Source: Tiliqua scincoides
Lineage: Eukaryota; Chordata; Lepidosauria; Squamata; Scincidae
Length of the DNA stretch: 64,000 bases
NCBI RefSeq assembly: GCF_035046505.1
Contig: NC_089830.1
Span: forward strand, 24,096,284-24,160,283
Reading direction: 5' to 3'
Below are positions 1-10,506 of the stretch, one piece after another. The translations under genes and the position numbers were made by a program. The notes under the pieces are model-generated. The model was not told the origin of the DNA. It saw only the letters and a list, made by a program, of their open reading frames with translations, and ran no database searches. Numbering within the stretch: position 1 is the first letter of the stretch; every line of letters starts with the position of its first letter.

Positions 1-1725
1 AGTCATAGGATCCCTGCACACCTTAGTTCATTACGATATATTCTTTGGACCAAGCTATCAGGGTAGTACATGGCTGTGGCCTTGGCGCCCTCATGGCCAA
101 GGCAGATATTATGTCTACAGTCAGACTCTTGCCCGTCCACCCTGATGATTTTTGTTTGCTTGGTTTTCAGTTTAATGGTTCCTTATATCTGGATAAAGTG
201 CTATCAATGGGATGTGCAATTTCCTGTGCCCTTTTGAGAAATCTGCCTCCCTTTTGGAGTGGTTAGTGGTGAGCAGAGCACGACTCGCCTCAATGGTCTA
301 TTATTTTGAGGGCCCCGCAACTACCCTTACGTTTTTGGTATTGAATCAGACACTGTACAGCAGTGCAGTAGGCCGCCTGGCAACAGGTTGGTTAGGCTGC
401 AGCCGCTAATTTGTGCTGGCCTCCAGGCTCCGAAATTGTCCTAGAGATATTTGCAGGTTCTCGTGGGGCATCTGAATTTTGCCTGCAGGGTAGTTGCCCC
501 CGGCCAGGCCTTTTTTCAGGAGGCTGCATGCCTGCATGGCGGGTATTAGAGGCCTCACCATCGCCTGTGGATCACCCAGGACATGAAGGCAGATTGGGTA
601 AACTGGTTACAGTTTTTGGAGTTTTATAATGGTGTATCCTTTTGGCAGCAGGAGTGTTTACTTGGGGCGGAGCTGAGGTTCACTCTGATGCTGCGGGTGG
701 TTTTGGATTTGCAGTTATTTTAGAGAGAGATGGTGTTCTGCCCCTTGGCCGGATACATGGGTCTCAGAAGGGGTTACTGTAGACATGATTTTTTAGGGCT
801 GTCCCCCCCTTGCGGTGGCAGTTCAATTATGGGCAGAGGAATTTGCCAACTCCACCGTGCGTTTCTGGTGCAACAACCAAGCTGTGGTTTTTGTCGTTAA
901 CCAGCAGACGTCCCAGTCCCCACAGGTAATGGGACTGGTGAGGGTGTTTGTTTTGCATTGCCTTAAGATTAACACCTTGTTTTTCATTAGGCACATCCCG
1001 GGTCTTGCAACGGCATAGCCGACACCCTATCTCGTTGTTTAGGGGGAGCGTTTCCGGCAGCTGGCACCAGGGATGTGGCGGGATCCCGACCCGATGCCCC
1101 TTTGGCTTAGGACCCTTGGCTGTGCAGAGCGCAGCATGTAATTTTGTCTGCGCTCGCGCCTTCTACCTGTCACAGCTATAAAAGGGAGGCAAGGGAATTT
1201 GAGGCCTTTTGGGCAGCCCTGGCCGTACCCCAAGTCTGGCCTATTCCGCCAGAACACCTGATGCGGTTCTTTTATACCTGCAGGGCATTAATGTATCATG
1301 TAGGTCTTTATCAGTATACTTGGCGGCATTGGCATTCTGTGCCAAGGCCTCAAGTTTTGCTGATGCTGGTCTTGTTTGGCTGCACGTCCTGTGGTTCCGG
1401 GTGCCTTGTTCTGTCATGTTGATGCCTCACCTGTTATGTTTTTCCAGTTTAGGGTCCTTTTTTGCAGGGCAGTGGCAGACCTTGGTTTTCGGGTGGAAGA
1501 TTACAGCCTGCACTCTTTCGGGATTGGGGCTGCATCGGCTGCAGCTGATATCGGCCTCCCAGCCCCGGACATTTAGAGGATTGGCCGTTGGCGCTCCTGC
1601 GCATTTAAATATTATGTCAGAGAGCCTGACAAGCGCTGAGTGGGATTCGCTCGGCTATTTCCCCCTCGCCCTGGTGGTAGGGGCGAGGGGTGATGCAGAT
1701 ACCACAGAAATTTCCAGGTGCCGCC

Positions 1726-1990
1726 TGTGACAGCGGTTGGGCGCTCTTTATACTGGCATTGCCAGGTGTTTATAGTGGCACTGCCACAAGTTCCTGTATT
1801 GCATGCTATATTTCCGGGCTCGTCCCATGACAGCGGTTGGGCGCTCTTTGTACTGGCATTGCCAGAAGTTTATAGTGGCACTGCCACAAGTTCCTGTATT
1901 GCATGCTATATTTCCGGGCTCGTCCCGTGACAGCGGTTGGGCGCTCACTTGCACTGGCTTTGCCAGGTGCTATATGGTTAAGTGATGCAT
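1726..1990 (+). repeat. Three ~100-bp tandem repeats of the Ngaro terminal region
   Basis: Copies begin at 1727, 1828 and 1928, each with 'TGACAGCGGTTGGGCGCTC' or a close variant. They lie between the recombinase and the SGNH segment. Ngaro elements have split direct repeats (A1-B1-A2-B2); these copies are probably part of that system. Confidence 0.75.
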
Positions 1991-2199
1991 GTTTCTGGAA
2001 TTGTGATTCCTGTTTTTCCTGTCCATGTTCCAGGGCGGGAGCAGTTCGGGTCATTATCTTCAGCCACTCCATCGTTTTCTGGGCAAGGAAGAGGGCGGCA
2101 TCCAGTAGCTTTGGCATGCAGTTGCAGCTTGGTTCCTTGGCTACTGTGCATTGGGTTGCACGGCAGGGGAATGCTGTGGGATTAGCTTCTTCCTGCTTT

Positions 2200-2580
2200 T
2201 TATGAGTTTGTGCATGCCCATGCCCAGCCTCACATCGTCGTTATACATTTGGGAGAGAACGACCTGGGCCAGAGGATGACTCTGTCCTTGAGGCTTCAGG
2301 CCTACAGCAATATTCTCCACATTAATCAGCATTTTGCGGGACGGTCATCTTATGGTCTGACCTCTTGCCTCGCAGTGTTTGGCATTATGCCTCTGATGTT
2401 AAAAAGATTGAACTGGCTAGGAAGAAGGTAAATTCATATGTGAGGCGGGCGGTACCCCTTTACGGAGTCGGTGTCATTTATCACCCAGGCATCAGCTATG
2501 ATGCGCCCCAATTGTTCAGAAGCGATGGAGTACACCTTTTGGTGTTGGGCAATTATGTTTTTCTTCTTGAATTGCAATAG
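2200..2580 (+). pseudogene. SGNH/GDSL-hydrolase-like region of the Ngaro fossil
   Basis: The reading includes 'HIVVIHLGENDLG', resembling the conserved GxND block of SGNH hydrolases, and a distal 'RSDGVHLLVLGN' resembling the DxxH block. SGNH-type domains are known in some YR retrotransposons and in some CR1 LINEs. This is a fossil part of the element above, not a host gene. Confidence 0.6.
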
Positions 2581-3045
2581 GGCCTGTGGAAATTTATTTC
2601 CGTGTGGGGCGGTGGGGCCAAGCGCTAGGCTGACCCCCCGGGTGGCAGGTGTCGTGCGGGTTTTGGGTAGGTAAGGTCATATCGGTGTATACCGCAGGGT
2701 GGCAAGGGCCAGGTGGACTCCACGCTTGGTCATGCTGGCATTCCCGGCTGGGTGAGGCAGGCTGGATGAACCTCGGCCTGGTGGTAAAGGCGCACCGCGA
2801 GTTCGCTCGGGTGGCCTGAGCTAGCCTGCCACCCTGCCCCTTCGGGGTGACAATGAAGGGGGTGGCAGGCTTGTACTGATGCTGCCCAGAGTCTGGTGTG
2901 GTCACCCAAATCACTATAGGGGGAAGTAGACGGGAAGCTCCGTTGTAGAACCCGCATGACTTATTTGTTAGGCCCTGTTGCAATCTGAAGTATATTTAAA
3001 TAGTTAATAAAGTGGCCCTTTGTACCATGTGCCCTTGCCTGTGTC

Positions 3046-4630
3046 TTTATTGGAGGGTGCTGGGTAAATCAATATATAATCTATAACACTGCTACCTCTA
3101 GGGCCGAAAAAGATATAGTCTCCAGAGTCTGAATCAGATGAGGTACCATTACATATGCACAGTTGGAATTTATAAAAGAGGCTAAACAAAGCCCGGCCCT
3201 GTTTGTTTATTCTAAAATCTCGGGAAGATCTAACAGGGAGATGATTCATATCTTCAGGAGTAAGACCAAGCTTGTCACCAATATCAACATTATTTTGGCC
3301 CATAAGGGCGTTCATATCCTCAGCTAATAGGCAGGGTATATCAGGGAAATTATCAGCCAAATCCGTAAGGACCTGATCTAATTCAGGTAGTAAAGAATTA
3401 TCAAATGATCGGGCAGAGGAAGGGGGACAGTACACATTCAAAAGGGTTATTTTAAACATCGGCGGCCATGTAATGTGTAAGGCCTGGATATTAGGGTTTG
3501 TGGAGATGTTTAAATCCACAACTGTAGGATTCTTATCTACTGAAATAAGTATGGCTATACCTCCCCGTAAACGGCCTCCAAATAAAGATTTCATAGCAGG
3601 CTTGGCAGATGTAAGATAACCCTGAAGAAAAGGGGGCATAGAGAGGGACAACCAAGTTTCTTGAACAAGAATCACATCAAATTGAGAGCAAAAATCTCTA
3701 AATTCTTTATCTACCACTTTAGTTTGCCATCCAGCAACGTTCCAAGATATAAAAGTAAACTTGTAAGAGGTATTTTGCATAGAGGGAGGTAGTCATGAAC
3801 TATTAGATTTAACTAAGGGAGTAATTAACCGAGTAATAGGAGCAATCCCTGGTTGATCCAATGCACAGAATCTCCCATCTTGTTTTTGGTTATTTAAAGT
3901 TGTGTTTACAAAAGTTTCAGTCTGCGAATGGCTCAAAAAGGCCTGAGTGACTGATCCCGAAATACTACAATGTATATCTGAAATATTATTTTGGATAGGA
4001 TTCGTATAAAGATCTAGAGGAGAAAGAGGCTGAACAAAAGATCGCTGGTTATCCATATTAATCCCAGAGGACCTAGATAGGCCTTGGAAATTTGCAGAAG
4101 AAGGAGAATGATCAACACCATTGGGAAGATCTATGCTGAGCATAGTAAGAAGTGATTGAAGCCTATTGATAATATACGTATTTTTGGCCATCTTTAGGGA
4201 GAAGGAAAAAACCTGTTATCAACGTAGCCTCCTCTTCAGAAATTGGGTCTAAATCCAGGGCTTTCACTGAACCAGAATCCCCTTGAGGTACGGGAAAATA
4301 AGTAGAAGTTAAAATCTTCTCATAAGAGATAGAACTATTTTTATGTAAAGTAACAGAAATCTTCTCAATATTCAGATCCTTGGAACATTTCCCACCCATC
4401 TCCTTTGGGTCTAAGTTGATTAAATCATTCGTCACAGCGGGGTGAACATGTTGTGAATAAACACAAATTGGCTTACAGGTTACAACAGAATTACAATGAA
4501 CATCAAATAGCGGTAAAGCTGAAGAAGTGCGAAAATGTCTTTTAACCACAGTATTTGCCTTGGCAAGTCTTTCTTGGCAATTCAAGAAACAGCTGAGCAA
4601 GAGATACATTTACAAATGCAACTCTTACAC
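3046..4630 (-). mobile_element. I/Vingi-like LINE, ORF1 end and AP-endonuclease part
   Basis: On the minus strand, 3780-3065 encodes an APE-type endonuclease: 'FISWNVAGW' at the start, 'QETWL', 'RGGIAILI', 'LNVYCPPSS' and 'SVIDYIL'. The segment 4609-3793 reads as an ORF1-like, low-complexity polar protein in pieces. The usual catalytic 'GDFNA' block is altered to 'AEDMNA', so the copy looks dead. The endonuclease stops where the Ngaro fossil begins, and no RT follows, so the rest of the LINE should lie left of the window. The clade is my inference from similarity to the LINE at 17.2-22.5 kb. Confidence 0.65.
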
Positions 4631-4699
4631 CTGAGACCAGGGTGGGGAATAAAAAATATCCCACCTCCCTGATCTCATCCATAGAGATAAAATGGATCT

Positions 4700-5152
4700 C
4701 ATCCTTTAGCACAAGTAGGAGAGCCTATTAAACAAATTAAACTTGGTAAATATCCAAAGAACAAAGATGGCAGATCATTCAGATCAGAGTGGTTTCAACA
4801 TTTTAAGTGGTTGGAATATTCTTCAAAACTAGATGCTACATTTTGCTATCCATGTCGCCAATTTGTTCCATTTACTAAAGAGCAAGCTTACATAAAAAAA
4901 GGATTTAGCAATTGGAAGGCTGCATTGGATAAAACTAAATCAGGATTTTTCAAGCATGCTTCATCTGAGACCCATGTGCAGGCTATGTTAATGTGGAATG
5001 AAAGAAACCAAAGAACTGATTCAAATACATCTATTTCAACTCTAATTAATGACAATGTGCTTGAAAAACATAGGTATTACATTTCAAGCATTGTTGAAAT
5101 TATTCAGTTTCTTGTAGCTAATGAGCTTCTGAGCTGTACAAACTGTAGCTAA
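4700..5152 (+). pseudogene. hAT-type transposase N-terminus (ZMYM1-like TTF zinc finger), truncated
   Basis: An open frame from about 4703 to 5152 reads 'GKYPKNKDGRSFRSEWF', 'KWLEYSSKLDATFCYPCRQF', 'GFSNWKAAL' and 'HASSETHVQAM'. This is the TTF-type zinc-finger region found at the start of ZMYM1-like hAT transposases, with its CxxC and late histidine. The frame stops after 'EIIQFLVANELLS', and nothing of the RNase H-like catalytic core or C-terminal dimerisation domain follows. It is a truncated DNA-transposon fragment embedded among LINE pieces. I do not see its terminal inverted repeats. Confidence 0.7.
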
Positions 5153-5189
5153 TGAGCTAATGAGAGAATTATTGCTCTCCCTCTGCAAT

Positions 5190-5245
5190 ACCGGGTAGAT
5201 GGGACTCGTCAGCCTAGGAAGGCAGCTCATCTAAGAGATAAAATT
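5190..5245 (+). repeat. Short fragment of the ~475-bp retroposon family
   Basis: 'GGTAGATGGGACTCGTCAGC' and the following 'GGAAGGCAGCTCATCT' match the 5' part of the retroposons at 10034-10506 and 54331-54805. Only about 55 bp are present. Confidence 0.6.
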
Positions 5246-5369
5246 AATACCAAGGGGAAAAAGCATTTGTATAAAAAAAGATTTTCCCTCCATAGGAGAC
5301 TTTTTTTTTGCTGGTTTGGGAAAATTTAGAAAAAAACAATTGATCCCTAAGAAAAGTTAGGGCAGCAAT

Positions 5370-6248
5370 GGCCGAAGAACTTGACTTGACAGCAGATGTA
5401 GATATCGGAATAGATAAAAAGTCCCGAATTTCAACCTCAGCTGTCTCACCTGACAGCTTCAGAAATTACACTATTAAATATAAACTGTTTCCCCCCCCCC
5501 GCTTTAAAGGGGGTCTATCAGAATCCATAGATGATTTGGGAGACTCCACAATTCGGGGGAGGTTTTTAGATCTTGATTTAGAATGACAGGGCAATTTCAC
5601 CCTAACTCTCCTCCTAGCGAGAAGATGGGATTTAGATTTCACAGATTTCAACTTTGTCCTTTTAGATCTTATAGGAACATTTTCAATTGGTTTACAAACA
5701 TTTAAGTCAGAATCCAGAGTCATTGAGGGATTCCCCTGAGACTCTGAATGCTTCAAAGTGGAGCCAACAGTAGATGAATTTGCAGAAGCTGGAGAATCTA
5801 CTCATGAGTAGATTACCTCCCCAGTCTGGCTTTGAAGGAAGAGGATCCATTAAATTGTTGGAGAGCAGGGGAGTTTGATTGAAACCCAAGTCTATTACAA
5901 GGCGTATTAAAGCTTCAATATCAGGAGGCAGGAGGTCTGGTCTAGAGGGTAGAGCCTCCATCTGCCTGAAGATAACATCCACAAGGTCGCCAGTTCGAGG
6001 CCACCGGCACCATGGGACCTTGGAGCAGCTGACAAGCTGAAGCCGAGCAATTCCATCTGCTCTCAGCATGGGAGGATGGAGGCCAGAATGTGAAGCCAGA
6101 TCGGAATGAAACACCTTGAATGTAGTCATTCTTGAAAGAAAGAACCTTCTTTGAAATTGTAAAAATCCCTATTTAATAAGGGATTTAATAAAGCCTGCCT
6201 ATGTAAACCGCCTTGAATAAAGACCAAGAAAGGCGGTATATAAATACC

Positions 6249-6282
<34 letters not shown>

Positions 6283-6735
6283 ATTATCAGATTTTAATGA
6301 TGCTATGTCCCGCAGAAGAAGCTATAAGGTGTTAGCTATCAGCATATTTTGAGTACCCAAAGTATCAAAATAAATCCAACACAGGGGTTGACGCTGCTTG
6401 AGAATTGATTGTAGATGGATCATCAGATTGCACATATTTGTCCACAAAATCCATTTGAGCAGGGTTCTTAATAGCTGCCGAAGGCTCATTCAGTAAATGT
6501 GTTTGTGATAAAGTCTTGGGTGGAGAACAGCAAAAGCTTGTCGAAGGATAAGATGTTACATCAGAACCTAAAGGAGGACAATTACTTAAGCTGGATGAAG
6601 GAGAAGGAGAAGTACGTGGGAAAAAGTTTGTTATTTTAGCTTGAGTTGAAGTTCGATGATATTTCCTCTCATGATTCAGAGGGGATTGAATTTGTAAGCC
6701 CAGTTTTTTATAATTATTTCTTGTCAGTACCATCT
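5370..6735 (-). mobile_element. ORF1 region of the I/Vingi-like LINE, split by a SINE
   Basis: Minus-strand open stretches (6733-6365, 6129-5707, 5756-5466) encode Ser/Pro/Lys-rich polar sequence starting 'MVLTRNNYKKLGLQIQ'. Orientation and position fit the ORF1 of the LINE whose endonuclease is at 3.1-3.8 kb. No recognisable RNA-binding domain is visible. A tRNA-derived SINE interrupts it at 5930-6285. Assignment rests on orientation and context rather than on a named motif. Confidence 0.4.
5930..6285 (+). mobile_element. tRNA-derived SINE with (TTG)n tail
   Basis: The head has an A-box-like 'GGTCTAGAGGGTAGAG' and a B-box-like 'CCAGTTCGAGGCCACC', about 45 bp apart. The body ends with 'AAAGGCGGTATATAAAT' followed by (TTG)n from about 6250. 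Flanks 'ATATCAG' and 'TTATCAG' may be the target duplication. Confidence 0.75.
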
Positions 6736-6739
6736 TAGC

Positions 6740-6740
6740 T

Positions 6741-6807
<67 letters not shown>
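6740..6807. repeat. (CTTT)n microsatellite
   Basis: About 17 uninterrupted TTTC units just upstream (minus sense) of the LINE ORF1-like start. Confidence 0.95.
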
Positions 6808-7756
6808 AAGGGAGCTCCAGGTACTCTCTTATACCTCCTTTCTTCAATATAATCTTATTTAAAAAGCAAACAATGAGACGACCACCAAGGGAGTACAGCC
6901 AAAAGGAGGGGTGGAATCTCAAAAGAGTTATTCTTATTTAACAAACAAACAATGAGATAGCCACCAAAGGAATACAACCAAAAGGAGGAGTGGGATCTTG
7001 AAAGAAGAAGAAGAAGAAGAAAAAAATCACCCTCACGAGCTATCCACTGGGGGTAATTTACTCACAATTAAATCGTTGAGTTGAAATATATCTCAAAACG
7101 GAATGACTTCTTATCAAATAAAAAACAAACTCACTTGAAAAAAAGGGAAAACATCCAAGTCATTAAAATCAGCTGCATGTCTATAGTTTGTGTAAATATC
7201 GCGGCTGCAGCGTTCGAAGGAGCCAAAACAGGTCCCTTGCCAACAAAAATACAAAAGTACAAAATAATGCTGATAGAGTCTAAATGCCATACCAGCAATT
7301 ATGGAGAAAGAGATAAGAACAAAACAAAGAACCAAAAGCATTTTAGAATCAAAGGCAAGGGAGCCCGGTCTCCATGCCTCTCACGGCTTGGACCCCATCA
7401 GCGATGTAAAAACCCTGAGCAGCAAGTCATTTTTAAGTCCAGCTGTACCTGCCCCCCCAGGCACTAAAAACCTAACCTTATTAAAGAAACAATACAATGC
7501 AATCCTTTGCACATTTACTCAAAGCCATTTTCATTGGGGCTTACTCCAGGGTTGTGGAATGCAAGATCAGAACCTCCATAATTAATTGTATGTGTTGAAA
7601 TTGATCAGTTAAGTAAATCTGAAGCAATTTGTTTTGGAATAAAACAATTGCTTTGGAAAAGCACACTTATTTATCTTGAACAGGATGGTAAAGAAGACAT
7701 TTGATCTTAACAAAGCATTCTCTCATAAGACTGCAGGTTTTATAGTGCTTCTGTTG
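6808..7756. other. A-rich sequence without a gene; two ~75-bp direct repeats
   Basis: 'AACAATGAGACGACCACCAA' at about 6870 recurs in altered form at about 6950, giving two related ~75-80-bp blocks followed by (GAA)n. A short CpG-containing patch lies near 7200. It could be 5' UTR of the minus-strand LINE; I see no coding signal. The end (7490-7560) resembles the 'GGGGCTTACTCCAGGGTTG' repeat that flanks the hAT MITE. Confidence 0.4.
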
Positions 7757-7918
7757 ATAATAAGCAACCTCTACTTGTAGTCTGATCTCGGAAGCTAAGC
7801 AGGGTCAGGCCTGGTTAGTACTTGGATGGGAGACCACCTGGGAATACTGGGTGCTGTAGGCTTATACCATAGTCTTTCGAGACTGAAGGTTGGCAACCAA
7901 GCAACATTAAAATAAATG
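7757..7918 (+). mobile_element. 5S-rRNA-derived SINE
   Basis: The head reads 'GTCTGATCTCGGAAGCTAAG' and 'TTGGATGGGAGACCACCTGG', the 3' two-thirds of a 5S rRNA including the internal promoter region. It is followed by a tail, 'CATAGTCTTTCGAGACTGAA'. The 5' end of the 5S part is missing or degraded, so this is a SINE and not a 5S gene. The tail is shared with the ~475-bp retroposons and with a LINE 3' end at 24.0 kb. Confidence 0.85.
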
Positions 7919-7951
7919 TTTGCACGTAAATCCTTTGCACATTAACTCAAA

Positions 7952-8837
7952 CAGTGGCGTAGCTAATGAACATGTAGCCCAGTGCGGAGCTCAAAATGAT
8001 GCCCTGGAAGTGATGTCACAACCGAAAGTGACATCATTCCCACGCTTTTTAAAAAGTGCAATTTGGGGGTAAACCTGCCTCCTCCCCTCAGCAGTTCACC
8101 ACCCACTTGATCTGCCACCTCCCCTCTAGCCAGTGGCATAGCTAAGGCATCTATCTGCTACCTGGATCAAAGAAGCTTTTGTAGCCCCCTTCCACGACAA
8201 AGTCGAATGTAATTAAGTGCACAATCCTAAGCAGGTCTACTCAGAAGTAAGTCCTATTTTGTTCAGTGGGGCTTACTCTTAGGAAAGTGTGGTTAGGATT
8301 GCAGCCTTAATAAATAAATAAAAAGTATACCCCTTACTGGTTAGAGACATTGTGCTAGGGTGAAGGGGGACTGTTATTCTTTCCTTGCTAAATATAAGAG
8401 AAGCACCACTTGAAAAAGTGCCTCTTTACCAGTTAGCAGGAGTACATGTGATACATGGAAATGAGAGCTGACTCATATTGACCCCTTATTGTTTCCATGC
8501 TATTTCATAATAAAATCTCATTGACTCTCAGAACAATCAGGCTCATAGATCAGTTTTGAGTTAAAGAAATCCACTTTTTGTTCCTTAAGGCGGTTGTGTT
8601 TTCATTTTCTGGTTAATTGGCAATAACTTTTGATAAATATAGATATTCCAAAGTGGTATATTTCATTGCATTCTGCATTAAATTAACTTTCCAATGATAT
8701 ATAACATGATGGTATTATTTGTACATACCAAGATTTTCACAATTTTGGCCACTAGTGTCAAGCTCAGCTTGTTGCTCCCCTAAAGCTTGTTGCCCGGTGC
8801 AACTGCTACCCCCTGCACCCCCTTAGTTATGCCACTA
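7952..8837. mobile_element. Non-autonomous hAT element (MITE-like), composite
   Basis: The left end is 'CAGTGGCGTAGCTAA' and the right end is the inverse 'TTAGTTATGCCACTA'. It is flanked by a perfect 8-bp target duplication, AACTCAAA (7944-7951 and 8838-8845), the hAT signature. An internal second 'CAGTGGCATAGCTAAGG' at about 8133 and a 'AGTAAGTCCTATTTTGTTCA' repeat at about 8250 show that other repeats were inserted within it. No transposase is encoded. Confidence 0.85.
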
Positions 8838-8916
8838 AACTCAAAGCAGTTTTCTTTGGGGCTTACTCCAGGGTTGCTCCATGTGGGGAAAAGAGCAATC
8901 GCATGCCAGCACTCAC

Positions 8917-9088
8917 CTGCCCAAGGTCCATAGCAGGCCAGGTCGACCCCTTTCCACACTTCAGACAGCACGTAAATCCTCAACCTAAACACCAAACCCC
9001 AAACAGCCTGCAGAAGGAGCCAGAGGACAGTCAAGCCTCCAATAACTGAGAGCACCAGATCAAGGTAGAAAGAGCTTCTGGAACTCAT
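8917..9088 (-). CDS. Orphan first exon of an HSD17B3-like gene
   Basis: The minus-strand 172-nt exon starts with ATG (9088) and ends at a good donor, CAG|GTGAGT. Its length and phase equal exon 1 of gene A. The encoded 57 residues ('MSSRSSFYLDLVLSVIGG', then '[16 protein letters not shown]' and 'YGPWA') align with gene A exon 1 throughout and hold the same N-terminal membrane segment (about residues 8-30). No exons 2-11 follow within the 8.9 kb to its left, which is filled with transposons. Either the rest of the gene is beyond the window or it has been lost. It points away from gene A, giving a head-to-head arrangement about 15.6 kb apart. Confidence 0.8.
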
Positions 9089-9730
9089 CTCTTCTCCTTA
9101 TTCTCTCTGGAATGAAATTACAGGAATTTCAATGAGCAGTTTTTTCTCTACTAAGTCCTCCACATTGATCCTAAGCACCTCACATGGTGCAAATTGCTGA
9201 GGCTCCAGAGTTCTTTCACTGCAACGACGAGAGCAAGATTAGCACAGCCAAACTTGTTCCCTATTTTGAATAAATATGAGGCCAGGATGTTCCTGGAATG
9301 TCTCATTCCTGATCGCTGGGATAGGTTTACAGAAAAGAGTTCAAAGGTCCTGATACTATCATCATACAAAGGGATCCCATCATCAGAGGGTTCACCCAAC
9401 TGAACTGTCAATACTGATAGCAGAACACAGTGTGCCCCCATGGCAAATCAGCTGGCCAGCCTCACACATTGAAAAATCATATTCTAGGATTGCCAAAAGT
9501 TACCTATTGGAGAAATGCCTAGTATGCCTGGGGTGGAATCATCCTAGCCAATTCTGGTTTCTTTAGCAGAAGTTCAATGTCATGCAGAACTTTGCACAGC
9601 ATAGAGAGAGGCACTATCCATGATGAAAAATATTTAATTTGCATATGGAGCATATCTGAGCATCCAAAGTGCCTCACATACGGTATGTTTATGAGGTTCA
9701 GAACCATCATTTGAAGTGTGACTTTTGAAA
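9089..9730. other. Unassigned sequence upstream of the orphan exon
   Basis: Would contain the promoter of the minus-strand exon. Short open frames exist on both strands (e.g. 9194-9403 plus) but I recognise no family in them and see no clear TATA box. Confidence 0.3.
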
Positions 9731-10033
9731 AACAGGAACTTGCCTTACCTGGGTAAGTCTTGTTCCTGGTGGAGGCAGGGGGCATTCCTCACCAATGGGA
9801 TTGTCCCTCGCTGCTGTTGGAGGCAGGGCCAACGAAAAGGCAGGCAGAGCTCCACAAGCACAAGGATCTAGTCCCCAGACACTACTTGTGGAGCTGTGAC
9901 AGGATCCTCATACACACTACTGTGATTGGATGCAAACTTGCATCACAATTTTACTCTGGTTGGAAAACTGCTTTGCACATAAATAGGTTTAATACCCCAG
10001 AAACAGAAGGGTTTGAACAAAGGAAATAGGTCA

Positions 10034-10506
10034 TGTTGGCATCCTTCAGTCTCGGAAGACTATGGTATCACGCTCTGAATGGTGGTTCTGGAACAGAGTG
10101 TCCTCTCCAGTGCGCGAAGCCTGGGTAAAGTAGGTATGGAGGATAGACTGTTTCCCATGCAGCAAATCCCCTCTCCATGTTGCTGGAATGGTCCAATGGA
10201 AAGGTAGAAGCCAGTACGGTTGGTTCCAGCGGCGTCGCAGGAGTTGCCAGAACGTGACTGTGTTCAGCCACGAACTGCCTTAGGGACTCCGGCTCCGGAT
10301 TTTGCCTCGAGGTTGACTCCTGAAGCCTTTTCCATAACTGGATGTAGCCACAAGGCAGTGGAGGTTTGGGATCAGGGTTTTCCTTCTCTCAGATGAGCTG
10401 CCTTCCCAGGCTAACGAGTCCCATCTACCCAGTGGCTGTTTAGTTGCCTCTTACGACAAGTACAGCCAAACTGAGGGCCTATTCTTATCCCCAGTCCCCA
10501 GGGGAA
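10034..10506 (-). mobile_element. ~473-bp retroposon of a repeated family (minus)
   Basis: It is flanked by an 11-bp target duplication, AAATAGGTCAT (10023-10033 and 10507-10517). Read on the minus strand it starts 'CTGGGGACTGGGGATAAGAA', contains 'TGTACTTGTCGTAAGAGGCA' and ends 'GGAAGACTATGG' inverted into '...GACTGAAGGATGCCAAC'. It is near-identical in extent to 54331-54805. Confidence 0.85.

Larger units (their letters stand above)
1..3045 (+). mobile_element. Ngaro-type tyrosine-recombinase retrotransposon, fossil, left end outside window
   Basis: A DIRS-order (Ngaro-like) YR retrotransposon. Parts in order: reverse transcriptase (about 45-410), RNase H-like region with 'WCNNQAVVFVVNQQ' and 'RHIPG' (about 640-1020), tyrosine recombinase (about 1140-1600) with 'LHSFGIGAAS', three ~100-bp tandem repeats (1726-1990), an SGNH-hydrolase-like segment with 'VVIHLGENDLGQ' and 'RSDGVHL' (about 2200-2580), and a 3' end whose last bases read 'AATAAAGTGGCCC'. 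RT, RNase H, YR and terminal repeats in this order are typical of Ngaro. The element is clearly broken, with several breaks, and looks old. It appears to lie inside the endonuclease region of a minus-strand LINE that resumes at about 3050. Confidence 0.8.

Noticed and set aside
7757-7870. A functional 5S rRNA gene
   Set aside because: Only the distal part of 5S is present and it continues directly into a SINE tail shared with other retroposons, with no T-run terminator.
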